A DNA stretch of 64,000 nucleotides from Talinum fruticosum (lineage: Eukaryota; Streptophyta; Magnoliopsida; Caryophyllales; Talinaceae): the NCBI GenBank assembly GCA_021018815.1, contig JAITYX010000009.1, forward strand, positions 2,916,501 to 2,980,500, in the 5' to 3' direction. Below, piece by piece: positions 1 to 10,987 of this stretch. The notes under the pieces are model-generated. The model saw nothing but the letters and a program-made list of their open reading frames with translations, was not told the origin of the DNA and ran no database searches. Numbering within the stretch: the stretch's first letter is position 1; every line of letters begins with the position of its first letter. Position numbers and translations under genes: made by a program.

Positions 1-479
1 CCTTGATTACATGGAGGGCGGACTGGAATCAAATGGATATAGTTTGAGAGTGTTCCCGATCATAATGTAATTTTATCACGTTAAAAAGCATTTCTTTTAG
101 CAAAAACTAAAATCAAAAGAGCATAATACTCTTACCCCTTTCCAGTTCCTAGGGAATAGATGACCCGTGCATGCCGACTCGAGAAGTTCGGAATTCCGAC
201 AATACGTGGGGGTTCTTCGAGTTGAGATACGTCAACCTTAAGACTTGGAATGTGGATATCACCCGGGAGAATCTCGCATCAATATGAGGTTAACTTCTAT
301 ACTAGAAATATAATCAAGCAAACAAGTAAACAAAGGCTTACCATTCAGGTCATGATCCTTCCTAAGTAAAGTGCATAGGATGAACTCGTATCTAAGAAAT
401 GTGAATAAGGGTACTGGTGATCATTTCTTCTCGCTCTTCCTTGGTGATTGAGTGGAAGTAAAACATAGTTTGTGGCGGG

Positions 480-1937
480 TTCTAAGGGACAAAAGGCGGC
501 CACGTGTTGTAGCGGATTTGAGGGGTAACCTGTTCACCAAGGTACCAACAAAAGTTGAACGAACCTTCAAACAGAATTCGTCTTTTACTCAACCCCTCGT
601 GACTCGAAACCTTGGAGGGAGCCGACTTTGAGACTAATGATGAAAGTTGGCATGCTTCCATACATGACCTATAAAGTAGCTTGAAATTTGATTTGTAAAA
701 TGACATACTGTGGTCACATTGTTGAGGGCAAAAATGCAATCCCAAGCGCTTTCGCCGCCTAAAATGGACCTTTGCCCATGCCAACGATGCCTGGAAGGAT
801 GGATGATTCCTCGAACCGGGTGAAAACCGGGAAGATACTCATATAACCACAACTGCAAATTTACCACATAAGTAAATCTTTTATCCATTCAAGATAAATG
901 TTCAAAGAGTAAGAAGGATCAGCATACCTTGATGTGCTTCTATAGGCCACATAGGGGCATGTAGTTGTCCGAATCCTTCTCAAAAGTAGTACGCCTAACC
1001 CCAACAGGTAAGCCCCTCATCAAACAAGTGTATGAAGGTGCCTCCTAATTAAGGTCCTTGATTTTATCTAAGTCCATCAAGTCAGCTAAATAGTGGACAT
1101 GCACTTTTGAGCCTTGATCAAAAAATGGGTGTGCATAGCATAAGGGAAATCACTCGTGCCGACTTGTTGTTGCAAACTATGTTAAACCTACAACTCGACA
1201 GCTTCAAAAGCCTCAAAAAGGATAGAATACTTGAAGTAATTAGCTTGGGGAAATCAAGTGCCAATAGGACCAAAAAAGTGACGAAGATAGTCATGGTTTT
1301 TGTTTAAGTCCCGGTCATAAACTAAGGGTTCCCCCGAGAAATCTAAACCCGTTAGGATGGAGAATTCTAGAGGAGTAATAATCATCTCCCTAAATTGGAG
1401 ACTGAAGGTGTTTGTTATGTCCCAAAATTGTTCACAAATGGTCTATGTGTCGTTCCATACGGTCACACATATGGCTTAAAGTGAGATAAAGGGAACCAAA
1501 CCCTACATTAGTCATGACTTGCTCTAAAGGGTAGTTTTGCTCCCTTAAGGCGTCGAAGAATTTTGTGATGGTGCCACTACTATGAATGGTGTCCCTCTAC
1601 AAAAATGGAAATTCAACTAAATATCTTAGCTAAAAATGCCAAACTAGCATACAAAAGAAGAAATTCAAGTCAAGGTACTTACCATAGCACCTATCGCCAA
1701 TGAAGAAACGTGGCTCTCGACTTCCACAAAGAGGTCATTGGGGGTCCACTCATGGTGAGGGCGCCACTCCCGCTCTAGGAAGTTGTCTTTAGTTAGGCCC
1801 TCGACTCTTGTCCTTCTCACATAATGAACAAGCCTTCGAGACATGTTTGTGGAGATTTTCAAGAAAAACACTCCAGTTTTCTCAAAGAAAAATTGGAGTA
1901 AGCTAGAGTAAGAATAGAGCGAGGCTAGAGCAAACAA
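480..1937 (-). pseudogene. Plant mobile domain (PMD, aminotransferase-like) pseudogene
   Basis: Read on the minus strand, this stretch is a decayed PMD protein broken by several frameshifts and stops. The likely start is the Met at 1844 (MSRRLVHYVRR), with a longer frame open to 1937. Downstream, at about 1320-1430, the frame gives EQFWDITNTFSLQFREM and then ITPLEFSILTGL, which is the hallmark N-terminal PMD block (W-D-x-x-T-N-T-F, then I-T-P-L-E/D, then a TGL core). Near 840-870 the frame reads LQLWLYEYLPGFHP, matching the later LQxWxYEY block. PMD proteins include MAIN/MAIL1 and many transposon-borne relatives of unknown biochemical role. The position directly upstream of a Tat-type LTR and the antisense orientation suggest an element-borne copy. 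It is not functional as written. Confidence 0.6.
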
Positions 1938-1990
1938 GAAGAACTAAAGAAAAGAGCAAGTGAAGAGCACAAAATGAACACACAAGGCTC

Positions 1991-2002
1991 CCTTATTTAT
2001 AG
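1991..2002 (-). promoter_or_regulatory. Possible TATA box for the PMD reading frame
   Basis: On the minus strand the sequence reads CCTATAAATAAGG, about 150 bases upstream of the Met at 1844. It is a good plant TATA match at a plausible distance, but this is inferred from position only. Confidence 0.35.
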
Positions 2003-2639
2003 GAAAACTTGCCTAACATTTCAAATTCAAAAGGAAACAAGAAGACCAAACATTAAAGGACCAAATACATGTGCCGAGACAACCCTCTCGCTCGAAGCCT
2101 GGCCGATACCGGCTATCGAATCCTAATCGGAGTCAGCTTGCAGCAGCTTTGCAGGTGTAAGCCTGGGCTTAACGGGCGTCGTCTCCCATTAAGCATGGCC
2201 AACCAGCTTTACAGCCCATGCATGCAAGTGAGTTCATGGGGCCCACTATTTTATTTTTGTCGATTCTTCCCAGTTTAGTTTAACTAAATTATTCGAGTCG
2301 AAATACTAAAATTTTATAAATACGATTATTTATCGACAGTATGCTAGTACAATGGAATTATTAAGCCAAGCTTTAGATGAAGAAACGATCAAGCTTCAGC
2401 AAAATTACCGAGCTTTATGACTTTGATCAAGCCGAGCTCAAGACTGTTTAGCCGGATTTCGAATGCATGAATCACGGTTAGGTCCGAGACCCTTGCCTCG
2501 AGTTCAAGTTCAATGGCAGCCAATTCCGTACACCTTGATCGGATTAACATTCGAAGTGATTCCGTAAAGGGAGATAAGTACCCTTTTAGTGTCTACTTTA
2601 ACCCTTCGTCTTTTAGTCTCGGTCAAAGTGAGGGCTAAC

Positions 2640-4489
2640 TGTAGACATCGAAAACGTGTCACCCTTATCTCTTTTATTTCTATTATTTATTTTTTGGTCA
2701 ATCGATGAAATCCCAGTCCTATTTGCGAATTTGTATCATAGTCGAAGTCCGATAGGCGTGACGAAACCGAGTAACCACAAAAAAAAAACCCATTAGCACC
2801 AAAAAATTAGCCTTTTTGCTTAGGCCAACCCACAAACCCATTTTCTTTCAGCAGAACCAGGCCCGATTTAGGCTTCCAATCGAGAAACCCAAGTCGGCGT
2901 CGTGTTTCAGTCAAACTTGCGCATTAAATGCAGCGTTCTAGCGTAACATGGAAATCAAACGTCTATATGACGTCATGTACGCCAGCGCCACATTTTTAGC
3001 CTTAACTCACTAAAATGTTGTGTTTTGTTCCCAGTGACCAACCGAGGCATGGAACCCAAAGGAACCGTACGTCGTCATTTGTAATCGACGTTGCGTTTTC
3101 AGCGTTAACTTGCCAAAACACTACATTTGACCCTAGTGCCCATCCAAGGCACGAAACCCCGAGACGTCCGTACAACGTCATTGAGACTAGCGTCGTGTAT
3201 ATCGCCTTCCTCCATGGGATTTCTAGTCCAGCTGGATTTCCAGTTTATTCAATTGATTCATGCCAGCAGATCGGGCCTAGTTTAGCTATTCTAGAACATT
3301 GAAGTGGGTTTAGGTCATTTTTTGTGACCTAATTCTCTTCAATAAATAGGGGTCACATCCCTCATTTTTGGCTACTGAACTTTGAGCTAAGAGTTGATGA
3401 ATGTTAAGCTTTTGGCTGATTTTGAAGCTAGAGGCTGCATTTTGATCTCTTGGCTTAATTTTGAGCTAAGTACTACTACATTTTCATCTAGAAAAATTCT
3501 TGTTACTCTCTTCTAGTTCCTAATCTCGCCATTTTTACCATACCGTCATATATATCTCCCACTCCTAAAACTTCACAAAATGGCCTTCTTCGTCCGCTTT
3601 TCCAAGTTCACTACCATGTTGTTATGTTGCCGATTCAGTTCGTGATCCAAGGTCAGTAGGTGGGACAACCTGAGGGTATCAAATCAACCTTCACTTCTTA
3701 TGGTTTTATTTATTTATGCTTTTTAATGATTTTCGTATTATGGATCAAGGAAGTAATCGCTCTTAAATTCCTTCCCACCTGCTGTAATTTCTATTTCTTT
3801 TCCCTTTCCTTTATTGCTTTCCTTTATTGCTTTCCTACTTGCTATTTACTACTTTTCTAGCATGCTTTGGTTGATTTAATTTTTCCACTTCACATGTTGT
3901 ATGCTTGACTGATAAACACGTTCTTTTAACTCATAATTCGAACTAGTAAAGATCGTCTGTTGACGTGACGTAACTCGGAACTTATCTCTTCATTTCGTAC
4001 CTTCACCCCAAATACCGTATTCTTGATTTTAAATTGATGTAGTCACTTTTTAAAACTCTTTCAAGCTTAGTTTTTCCTTATTTTTGTTAGTTTTTATTTT
4101 CTAAAACTGGCTGGCAACTCTTTCTTTTTTTTTTTATTCCTCCTAATTGCTTCTTGATATTTCAAATTTTAAAAGGAAAAATTAATATATTTTCTGACAG
4201 TCGAGGTTGATTACTCAGTCTCGGCCTATAGCTGAAGCCAATTACCGGTCATCGCTGGCTCTCATCGGTGCTAGCTGATAATCGGGCTTGGTTCTCTGTC
4301 CAAATCGGTTTATTTCACCATTTTGACGCGGAAGTTTTGCCGCAGAAAGTAGTTTTTCATTTTTCTGTTTTCCTAAATCATGAAATAATATCCCGATACT
4401 TCTTAAAACTAATTTCTAAAATAAATAATAAAATCTCCAATCACCATTTCACCTAAACCATTTTAAAAGTCAAATTACAAAAATCGACA
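2640..4489 (+). mobile_element. LTR of a Tat/Ogre-like Gypsy element
   Basis: The proposed LTR starts TGTAGACATCG after a purine-rich tract and ends in ATCGACA, so the ends are imperfect inverted repeats (TGTAGA/TCGACA). A TATA-like AATAAATAGGGG lies near 3342. About ten bases after the end, AGTGGCATACCAC (4499-4511) resembles the AGTGGCGACTCCAC primer-binding region of Tat elements with small changes. The LTR therefore has a 3'-type internal end on its left and a 5'-type leader on its right, as expected when two elements share one LTR after recombination. The short open frames inside (for example 3015-3302) look like noise. End positions are uncertain by tens of bases. Confidence 0.45.
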
Positions 4490-4546
4490 ATCTTAATAAG
4501 TGGCATACCACACTTTCAAAACTCATCTTAAAAAACCCAAAGAGCT

Positions 4547-6433
4547 TGAAGACACAGGTATGACCAACCGACCCCTTGATTGTATTCTGATTTCATGCAT
4601 TCATCTAAATTTAGATAAAACAAAAAGCATATTTTTTTGTTTTTATACTTCTAAATTTAGGGTAAAACAAGAAGCATCCTAAAAGAAATTCATTTAACTA
4701 AGTCATATGCTTTATAATTCATCATTTCAATATGACTTATTTTATTGAACTCGAGACTTAAGTATATTAAGTATATCTTACTAAGTCTAAGATTTAGAAA
4801 GTAGAATTTGAGTTAGTCATGACAAACTTACTCGGGCTAAGCGACTCGGTTCTTAGAATATGACCTACTCAGTCGGACTCGGATATTTAAGTTTGTCTAA
4901 GTTATTTAACATTCAACATGTCTATTTTATCATGGCGAACTTCATGATTTGATCTGGAATTGAATTATTTGAATCATAATTTAACCCAGAAATTTACGTG
5001 ATCATTTGTTTAATCATGTGTAATTATTAAATTTTTAAGTAACTCATGAGCCCATTCAGAATGAATCATTTATCTATGAGTTTTGACATATCCGGAATCT
5101 GAACATATTGAATACTAAACTTGAAACATTCCAGATTATTAGATTAAGGATAATTAGATATTAAATGCTTTATTTAAACTAATTCTTATCTAATTATGGA
5201 CCAAAGTATTTCTATACTTTGAGAACCACTGTGCTTATTGTTTTTAAAGGTTTTTCTAATATTAATTATCTGAAGAAAAAGAAAAAACAAAGGACTTTTT
5301 ATCGTTAAAGCACTCGCCGGACAAAAAGTTAGAATTTCTGGAAAAGCTCGGAACCGATCGACGACTTTGTCTATTATCGTTGTGGGCAATATTTTATTTA
5401 TGAGTCTAACGGTCTTTTCTTTTTGCATTTCCAGTTTACAAAGGCTGGAAAAGAAGTTTTTGAAGCTAGGATCGAGGCATAACGATTATTTCAAGAAGGT
5501 CCGGAAATCTTAGGGACTCGGACTATCTATTACAACCGATAGTCGACTTAGACAGCTTCGAGTAGAAAGACGTTGAAGACTCAACGACTATCTCTTCAAG
5601 GTAGACTATTTATAGAAGCCTAAGCACGATATTTCAACCGATGAATGGAAGAAAAAGAAATACCATATTGAACATATTCTCTAGCTTACAACTCCCAAAC
5701 AATAATTCTAATATTCCGAGTTGTATTCTTCTCGCTCGGTTGTATCGTAATTCTTGTTACTCTCTTCTACTACTATCCGACTGAGTTGTAAAGGTTACCT
5801 TAACTCAGTTGTCCCAAACTGTAAAGGTCACCTCAGTTTGGAAGTACCAATTTAGATAAGGGAACTTCTAACCTTGGAAAATTTGTGACTGGAGTTGATA
5901 AAGGAACTTCAACTCGAGAGGACCCCAAGTTGATAAGGTAACTTCAACTTGGAAGTATTAGGTCGGTCGGATAAGGTGAATTCGGAGCTTGGGAAAAATT
6001 GTAATACATTTGTTTGGAAACAAATCTGGGTAGTCATATTCATTGTAATTGAGGATTCAATTATTGGATTTGACTTGGTGTCTAGATTGACGTTGTCCAT
6101 CGTTTTCCGCCCCAAGAGGGTTTTCACGTAATTCGACTTGTCATATTTTTTCTCTCTCCTCTATCCGAGTCACTCAAACTCGGTTTTGGCCTTTATTGAG
6201 CTCAAACACAATATTCTCTTAGTATTCCGAGTGCTCAGTTCTCTTAACTTCAAAACTTCACTTTTGTCTGAGTTTCTTTAAACTCATATCTATTTATGAG
6301 TTCATTCTAGACATAGAATTGATTTTTTTAGTTCATACTTTGCAGAAAATTCTTTTATTCCACAAAATTTCCTTCTCACCCTATTTACCCCTCCCCTGTA
6401 GGGTGATTCGAGACTCTCAAGAGCAAACCTTCA
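4547..6433 (+). repeat. 5' LTR of the gag-only Copia element
   Basis: It begins TGAAGACACAGG and ends CAAACCTTCA. It aligns along its length with 8837-10660 and more loosely with the solo LTR at 13738-15307. A TATA-like TATTTATAGAAG lies at about 5608-5617. By eye, a 180-base stretch near the start differs from the right LTR at roughly one position in ten, so the insertion is old. The short frames inside the LTR (for example 5949-6131) are not genes. Confidence 0.85.
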
Positions 6434-6435
6434 AT

Positions 6436-6447
6436 TGTTATTAGAGC
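6436..6447 (+). other. Primer-binding site, initiator tRNA-Met type
   Basis: TGTTATTAGAGC lies three bases after the LTR end and differs at two positions from the canonical TGGTATCAGAGC used by most plant Copia elements. Confidence 0.75.
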
Positions 6448-6492
6448 CTAGCCTTTCACAAAAGGATCTCAAAATCTAAAGGTTTAAAGATC

Positions 6493-8250
6493 ATGGCTCA
6501 TCATCCTATTGGAGAATTCAAAGAAGGAAGATCTATCTTGAGGCCACCTAAGTTCAAAGGCTGAAACTTTGCACATTGGAAGAAGTTGATGCAATACTTC
6601 ATTCAAGATCTTGATGAACAAGTGTGGGAGGCCATCACCGAAAGGAAACTATATTCCCACAAAGCAAGTTGGCAACCAAACAAGTGGAAAAAGGAAGTCG
6701 GAATTTATCACCGAAGATAAGGAAAGGCACAAGAAGCACTTTAGAGCGATGAACATTTTCATGTGTACCTTGAACTCGTCAAAATTCAATGGGTCTTAAC
6801 CTGCGACACTACAAAGGAAGTGTGGGACACTCTAGTCACCACATACAAGGGAACAAGCCAAGTCAGGCAGACCAAGATCAATCAGTACCTCTATAAGTAC
6901 GAGCTATTCAAAATAGAGGAAGATGAGAGCATCGAGTGAGATGTACATCCGATTCACGAGAGATTGTTAATAATCTTAAATCTCTTGATAAGAAGATGCT
7001 TAATAAAGAAGTTGTCAGAAAACTTCTAAGATGTTTACCAAAAATAAATGGGGTCCAAAGGTGATTGTCATCGAAGAAGCAGAGGACCTCAGCAAACCGA
7101 AGTTAGATGAGCTCATACAAAAACTTCTTACTCATAAGCTACATCTCCAAGAGGAGGATTCTGAGGCTAGCCCAAGAAGGAATATTGCATCAAAAGCCTT
7201 AGAAGAAGCTAAACTAAGTTCAAGTAGTTCCGACTCGGAAGAGGACCCAATAGAGCAAATTGTAAAAGGCTTCAAAAAGATGATGAAGCATCACAAATTG
7301 GAAAACAATAATAAATCCGAGGTCCTTAGATGAGAAAGAAAAGGTTAAACTCTCTCACTCTGTAAATTCTTTTTCTACTAGTTATCCTGGATGCTTTGAG
7401 TGTGATAGCAAGGAACACACCATAAAATTTTGCCCGAAAAGGAAGAGAGATTACAAAAGAAGAAGATCATCACTTATAGTGAGGATGAGTCATAAGAAGA
7501 AGAAGACACTGAGGATGAGTCCAGGTGTCTAATAGTAACAACTAACTCGGACATAGAAAGTGAGTCGAATAAGACTCATCCGATTTTGAGGAAACTGATC
7601 CTCAAGGGGTAATCAATCACTATCTTAAGTTTTATAAGATTGCAAAGTACATTTTTTCTTTAGAGGAAAAGTCTAATTCTGATTCTTCCCTCTTTCAAGA
7701 AAAACTTGAATCTCTTGAAACTAAGAACAATTTTCTAAAAATTGTCTAGAAAAACCGAGACTCGGCTTAAAGGTACTTGAGACTAGCTCACATGATAATG
7801 AGATCGAGTCCGAGTACCTCAAATCTGCGAATGAGCTTTTAAAGAAAAAGTTGGATGAGTCTCATAATTTGATTTTAAAACTCACGAAAGGTTAGAAAAA
7901 CCTTGATCTCCTTCTTAGTTCTCAATGTGTTTCTTTTTTAAAACAAGGTTTGGGTTTTAATTCGAAAAGGAAGATAACTCCTATAAAAGCATTTCAAGAA
8001 GGATTTTCGAAAAATCTTTTCGGAAAATCTAAGTCCAGTTCAACTCGGACAGTGAGAAAGAGAACCGAGCTCGGAAAGACTTATCAAAAGAAGTCCGCAC
8101 GGACTTTTTACAAAAGAATACAATTTACCAAACCCGAAACTCGGTTTTCAAAAAGGAAGACTTAGAATCGGACCCTTCCTAAGATTATTCAAATTTGGGT
8201 TCCCAAAAGTGCCCTTCCTCCAAAACTAACCTCGGTAAGAATAGTTACTG
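6493..8250 (+). pseudogene. Copia gag polyprotein pseudogene
   Basis: It starts at an ATG about 60 bases after the LTR (MAHHPIGEFKEGRS, then RPPKFKG). The N-terminal capsid block (UBN2 family) reads HWKKLMQYFIQDLDEQVWEAI, followed by VWDTLVTTYKG and, in a shifted frame near 7040-7130, WGPKVIVIEEAEDL and DELIQKLLTHKL. A CCHC zinc knuckle is intact at about 7388-7430 (CFECDSKEHTIKFC). A coiled-coil-like acidic/lysine-rich stretch follows, and the tail IWVPKS near 8190-8210 is typical of the SIRE gag end. Stops (for example after RPPKFKG) and several frameshifts interrupt it. Gag would form the cytoplasmic virus-like particle that packages element RNA. This copy cannot make a full protein. Confidence 0.85.
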
Positions 8251-8836
8251 GGATTCGTTAGAGTAAGCGAGATGGGTTAGTTTGTTTTTATTTTGCACGT
8301 ACACTACAAAGCAAAGGAAGACTCAAGTTTGACCCTCGAGAGTACTCAGAATTTTAACTTGGTAAGCCAAAGATTTGAAAAAGAACTCACATAAAAGTCA
8401 AGTCATTTCCTTGATAATATCATTTCTAACATCAATCAACGTATGATAGACCTTACATATCATTACATTCAATTGGTATGATGGATATCATTCATGTTTA
8501 ACTTTATAATTTTTAATTGGTATCATTTATCCAATAAGTCTTTCTCTCCTTACTCATTAATCTAAAATTCTTATGTTCAACATCTCGTTCTCTCATTGTT
8601 TATTTTTTATGAAATGCATTTGGGGAGAAAATAATGAACTTTGTGGATTCATCCGCTTAGCGGGATAAAATAATGCGAATATTGAACTTAAGGGAGTTCA
8701 ATGGTTTAGGGGAGAGAATTATAAAAATTTCACAAATTTAAAATGCTCCTCATGCCATTTTAATTATGCTTGATAATTCGATGAATTTCTTTGAGTCATT
8801 ATTTAGTTGAACATCTTTCATCAATAAGGGAAAGAT
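8251..8836 (+). other. Non-coding 3' leader of the gag-only element
   Basis: About 590 bases between the gag tail and the right LTR. They contain two GGGGAGA tracts (near 8622 and 8711), of a kind common downstream of Copia coding regions, and the purine tract just before the LTR. No pol motif is readable in any frame. Confidence 0.6.
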
Positions 8837-10660
8837 TGAAGACTCGAGTATGACTGACTGGCCCCTTAAATGTGTTTTGATTTCATGCATTCATCTAAAT
8901 TTAAAATAAAACAAGAAGCATCCTAAAAGAATTCATTTAACTAAGTCATATGCTTTATAATTCGTCATTTCAAAATGACTTGTTCATTATTGAACTCAAG
9001 ACTTAAGTATATTAAGTACATCTTACTAAGTCAAAGACTTAGAAAGTAGAATATGAGCTAGTCATGATAAACTAACTCGGATCGAGCGACTCAATTCTCA
9101 AAATCGACCTACTCAGTCAAACTCGGACATTTAAGTTTGCGTAAGTTATTTCACATTCAATATGTCCAATTTTATCATGGCAAACATCATGATTCGATCC
9201 GGAATTTAATTATTTGAATCATGCTTTAACCCAAAAATTTACACTATCATTCGTTTAATCATGCGTGATTATGAAATGCCTAAGTAACTCATGACCCCAT
9301 TAAGAATGAATGATTGATTCATGAGCTTTGACATATCAGGAATCGGAACATATTGAATATTAGATTTGAAATATTCCAGATTATTAGATTAAGGATAATT
9401 AGTTATTAAATGCTTTATTTAGACTAATTCTTATCTAATTATGGACCAAAATATATTGTACTTAATGTTTTTGCAGGTTTTTCTAATGTCAATTATCCGA
9501 AGAAAAAGAAAAATAAAATGCTTCGATCGTTAAAGCACTCGCCGGACAAAAAGTTGGAATTTCCGGAAAAGTTCGGAACCGACTAATAGCTTTGTCTATT
9601 ACTCGTTTTGGGTAATATTTTAATTCTAAGTCTAACGATCTTTTCTTTTTGTATTTCCAGTTTACAAAAGTTGGAAAAAGAGTTGTTGGAAGCTAGGGCT
9701 GAGACACAACGACTATTTCAAGAAGGTCCAGAAATCTTAAGGACTCGGACTATCCGTTACAACAGACTAGTCGACTCGGACGACTTCAGCAGAAAGATGT
9801 TGAAGAATTAACGACTATCTCTTCAAGGCATACTATTTATAGAAGCCTAAGCACAATATTTCAACTAACAAATGGAAGAAAAGGAAAGACCATATTGGAC
9901 ATATTCGCTAGCTTACAACTCCGAAACAATAATTCTAATATTCTAAGTTGTATTCTTCTCGATCGGTTGTATTGTAGTTCTTGTTACTCTCTTCTACTCC
10001 TGTTTGACTGAGTTATAAAGGTTACCTCAACTCAATTGTCGCAAACTGTAAAGGTCACCTTAGTTTAGAAGTACCGGTTTAGATAAAGGAACTTCTAACC
10101 TTGGGAAAATTCGTGTCCGGAGTTGATAAGGGAACTTCAACTTAGAGGACCCCAAATTGATAAGGTAAATTCAACTTGGAAGTATTAGGTCGATCGGATA
10201 AGGTAAATTCGAGCCTGGGAATTTGTAATAGATTTATTTGGGAACAAATCTGGGTAGTCATATTCATTGTCATTGAGGATTCAATTAGTGGATTTGACTT
10301 GGTGTCCGGATTGACATTGTCCGTGGTTTTCTCGCCCTTGGAGGGTTTCCACGTAGTTCGACTTGTCATATTTTTTCTCTCTTCTCTCGTCCGAATCACT
10401 CGGACTCGGCTCCGGCCTTCACCGAGTTTAGACACAATATTCTCTTAATATTCTGAGTTCTTAGTTCTCTAAACTTTAGAACTTAACTTCGGCTGAGTTG
10501 CTCTAAACTCATATCTCGTTTCGAGTTCATTTTAGACTCGGAATTGCTTTTCCGAGTTCATACTTTGCAGAAAATTCTTTTAATCCGCAAAATTTCTTTC
10601 TCACCCTATTCACCCCTCCTCCCCCCAAGAGTGATTCGGACTCTTAAAAGCAAACCTTTA
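8837..10660 (+). repeat. 3' LTR of the gag-only Copia element
   Basis: It begins TGAAGACTCGAG and ends CAAACCTTTA, with one change from the expected CTTCA end. It carries the same TATA-like TATTTATAGAAG at about 9834-9845. It is collinear with the left LTR, with small indels. Confidence 0.85.
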
Positions 10661-10922
10661 GAGTTGAGGCTTCGTGAGGAAACCCCGGTTCTTGTGTCAC
10701 CGACCCGCCTCTTCAGGCCCGCAGGGCCGCGAGGTTCCTACAATAGTCTTTTACTAATTAATTATTTACTTTCTCATGAATAAGCTCTACCTTAGTTTAT
10801 CAAATTAAAAAATAAAAGAGAAAAGTAACTATTTCAATGCAAAAATCAACCATAAAATCAAAAAATATAAAAAGAAAAAATAAATAGCAACTTTAATGCA
10901 TCGTCTAAATTCAATTTCAAAA

Positions 10923-10924
<2 letters not shown>
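10661..10924. other. Flank of the Copia insertion
   Basis: Starts with the target duplication and a short GC-rich stretch (about 10690-10740) that should continue the leader interrupted at 4546, since the Copia element inserted there. It then turns into AT-rich DNA with no recognisable gene. Confidence 0.35.

Positions 10925-10984
<60 letters not shown>
10925..10984. repeat. (AT)n microsatellite
   Basis: Sixty bases of uninterrupted AT dinucleotide. Confidence 0.98.

Positions 10985-10987
<3 letters not shown>

Larger units (their letters stand above)
1..2639 (+). mobile_element. 3' internal region of a Tat/Ogre-like Gypsy element
   Basis: No sense-strand polymerase remnant is readable here. 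Two things suggest the 3' end of the internal region of a Tat-lineage element. The purine-rich stretch at about 2624-2636 lies directly against an LTR start of the type TGTAGACAT, which is the usual Tat/Ogre junction. An antisense plant-mobile-domain pseudogene sits upstream, and extra antisense ORFs between pol and the 3' LTR are known in this lineage. Bases 1-480 and 1941-2620 hold nothing else that I recognise. The lineage call is inference from the junction and the layout, not from a pol gene. Confidence 0.4.
4547..10660 (+). mobile_element. Copia (SIRE/Maximus-like) LTR-gag-LTR element lacking pol
   Basis: Two direct repeats (4547-6433 and 8837-10660) bracket an internal region of about 2.4 kb that holds only a decayed gag. 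LTR ends are TGAAG and CTTCA (the right copy ends CTTTA). A tRNA-Met-type primer site follows the left LTR and a purine tract (AAGGGAAAGA, about 8826-8835) precedes the right one. The flanking five bases are GAGCT on the left (4542-4546) and GAGTT on the right (10661-10665), a target-site duplication with one change. No protease, integrase, reverse transcriptase or RNase H is recognisable between gag and the right LTR. This is the architecture called TR-GAG (terminal-repeat retrotransposon with GAG domain). A simple pol deletion from a full element is the alternative. Confidence 0.85.
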
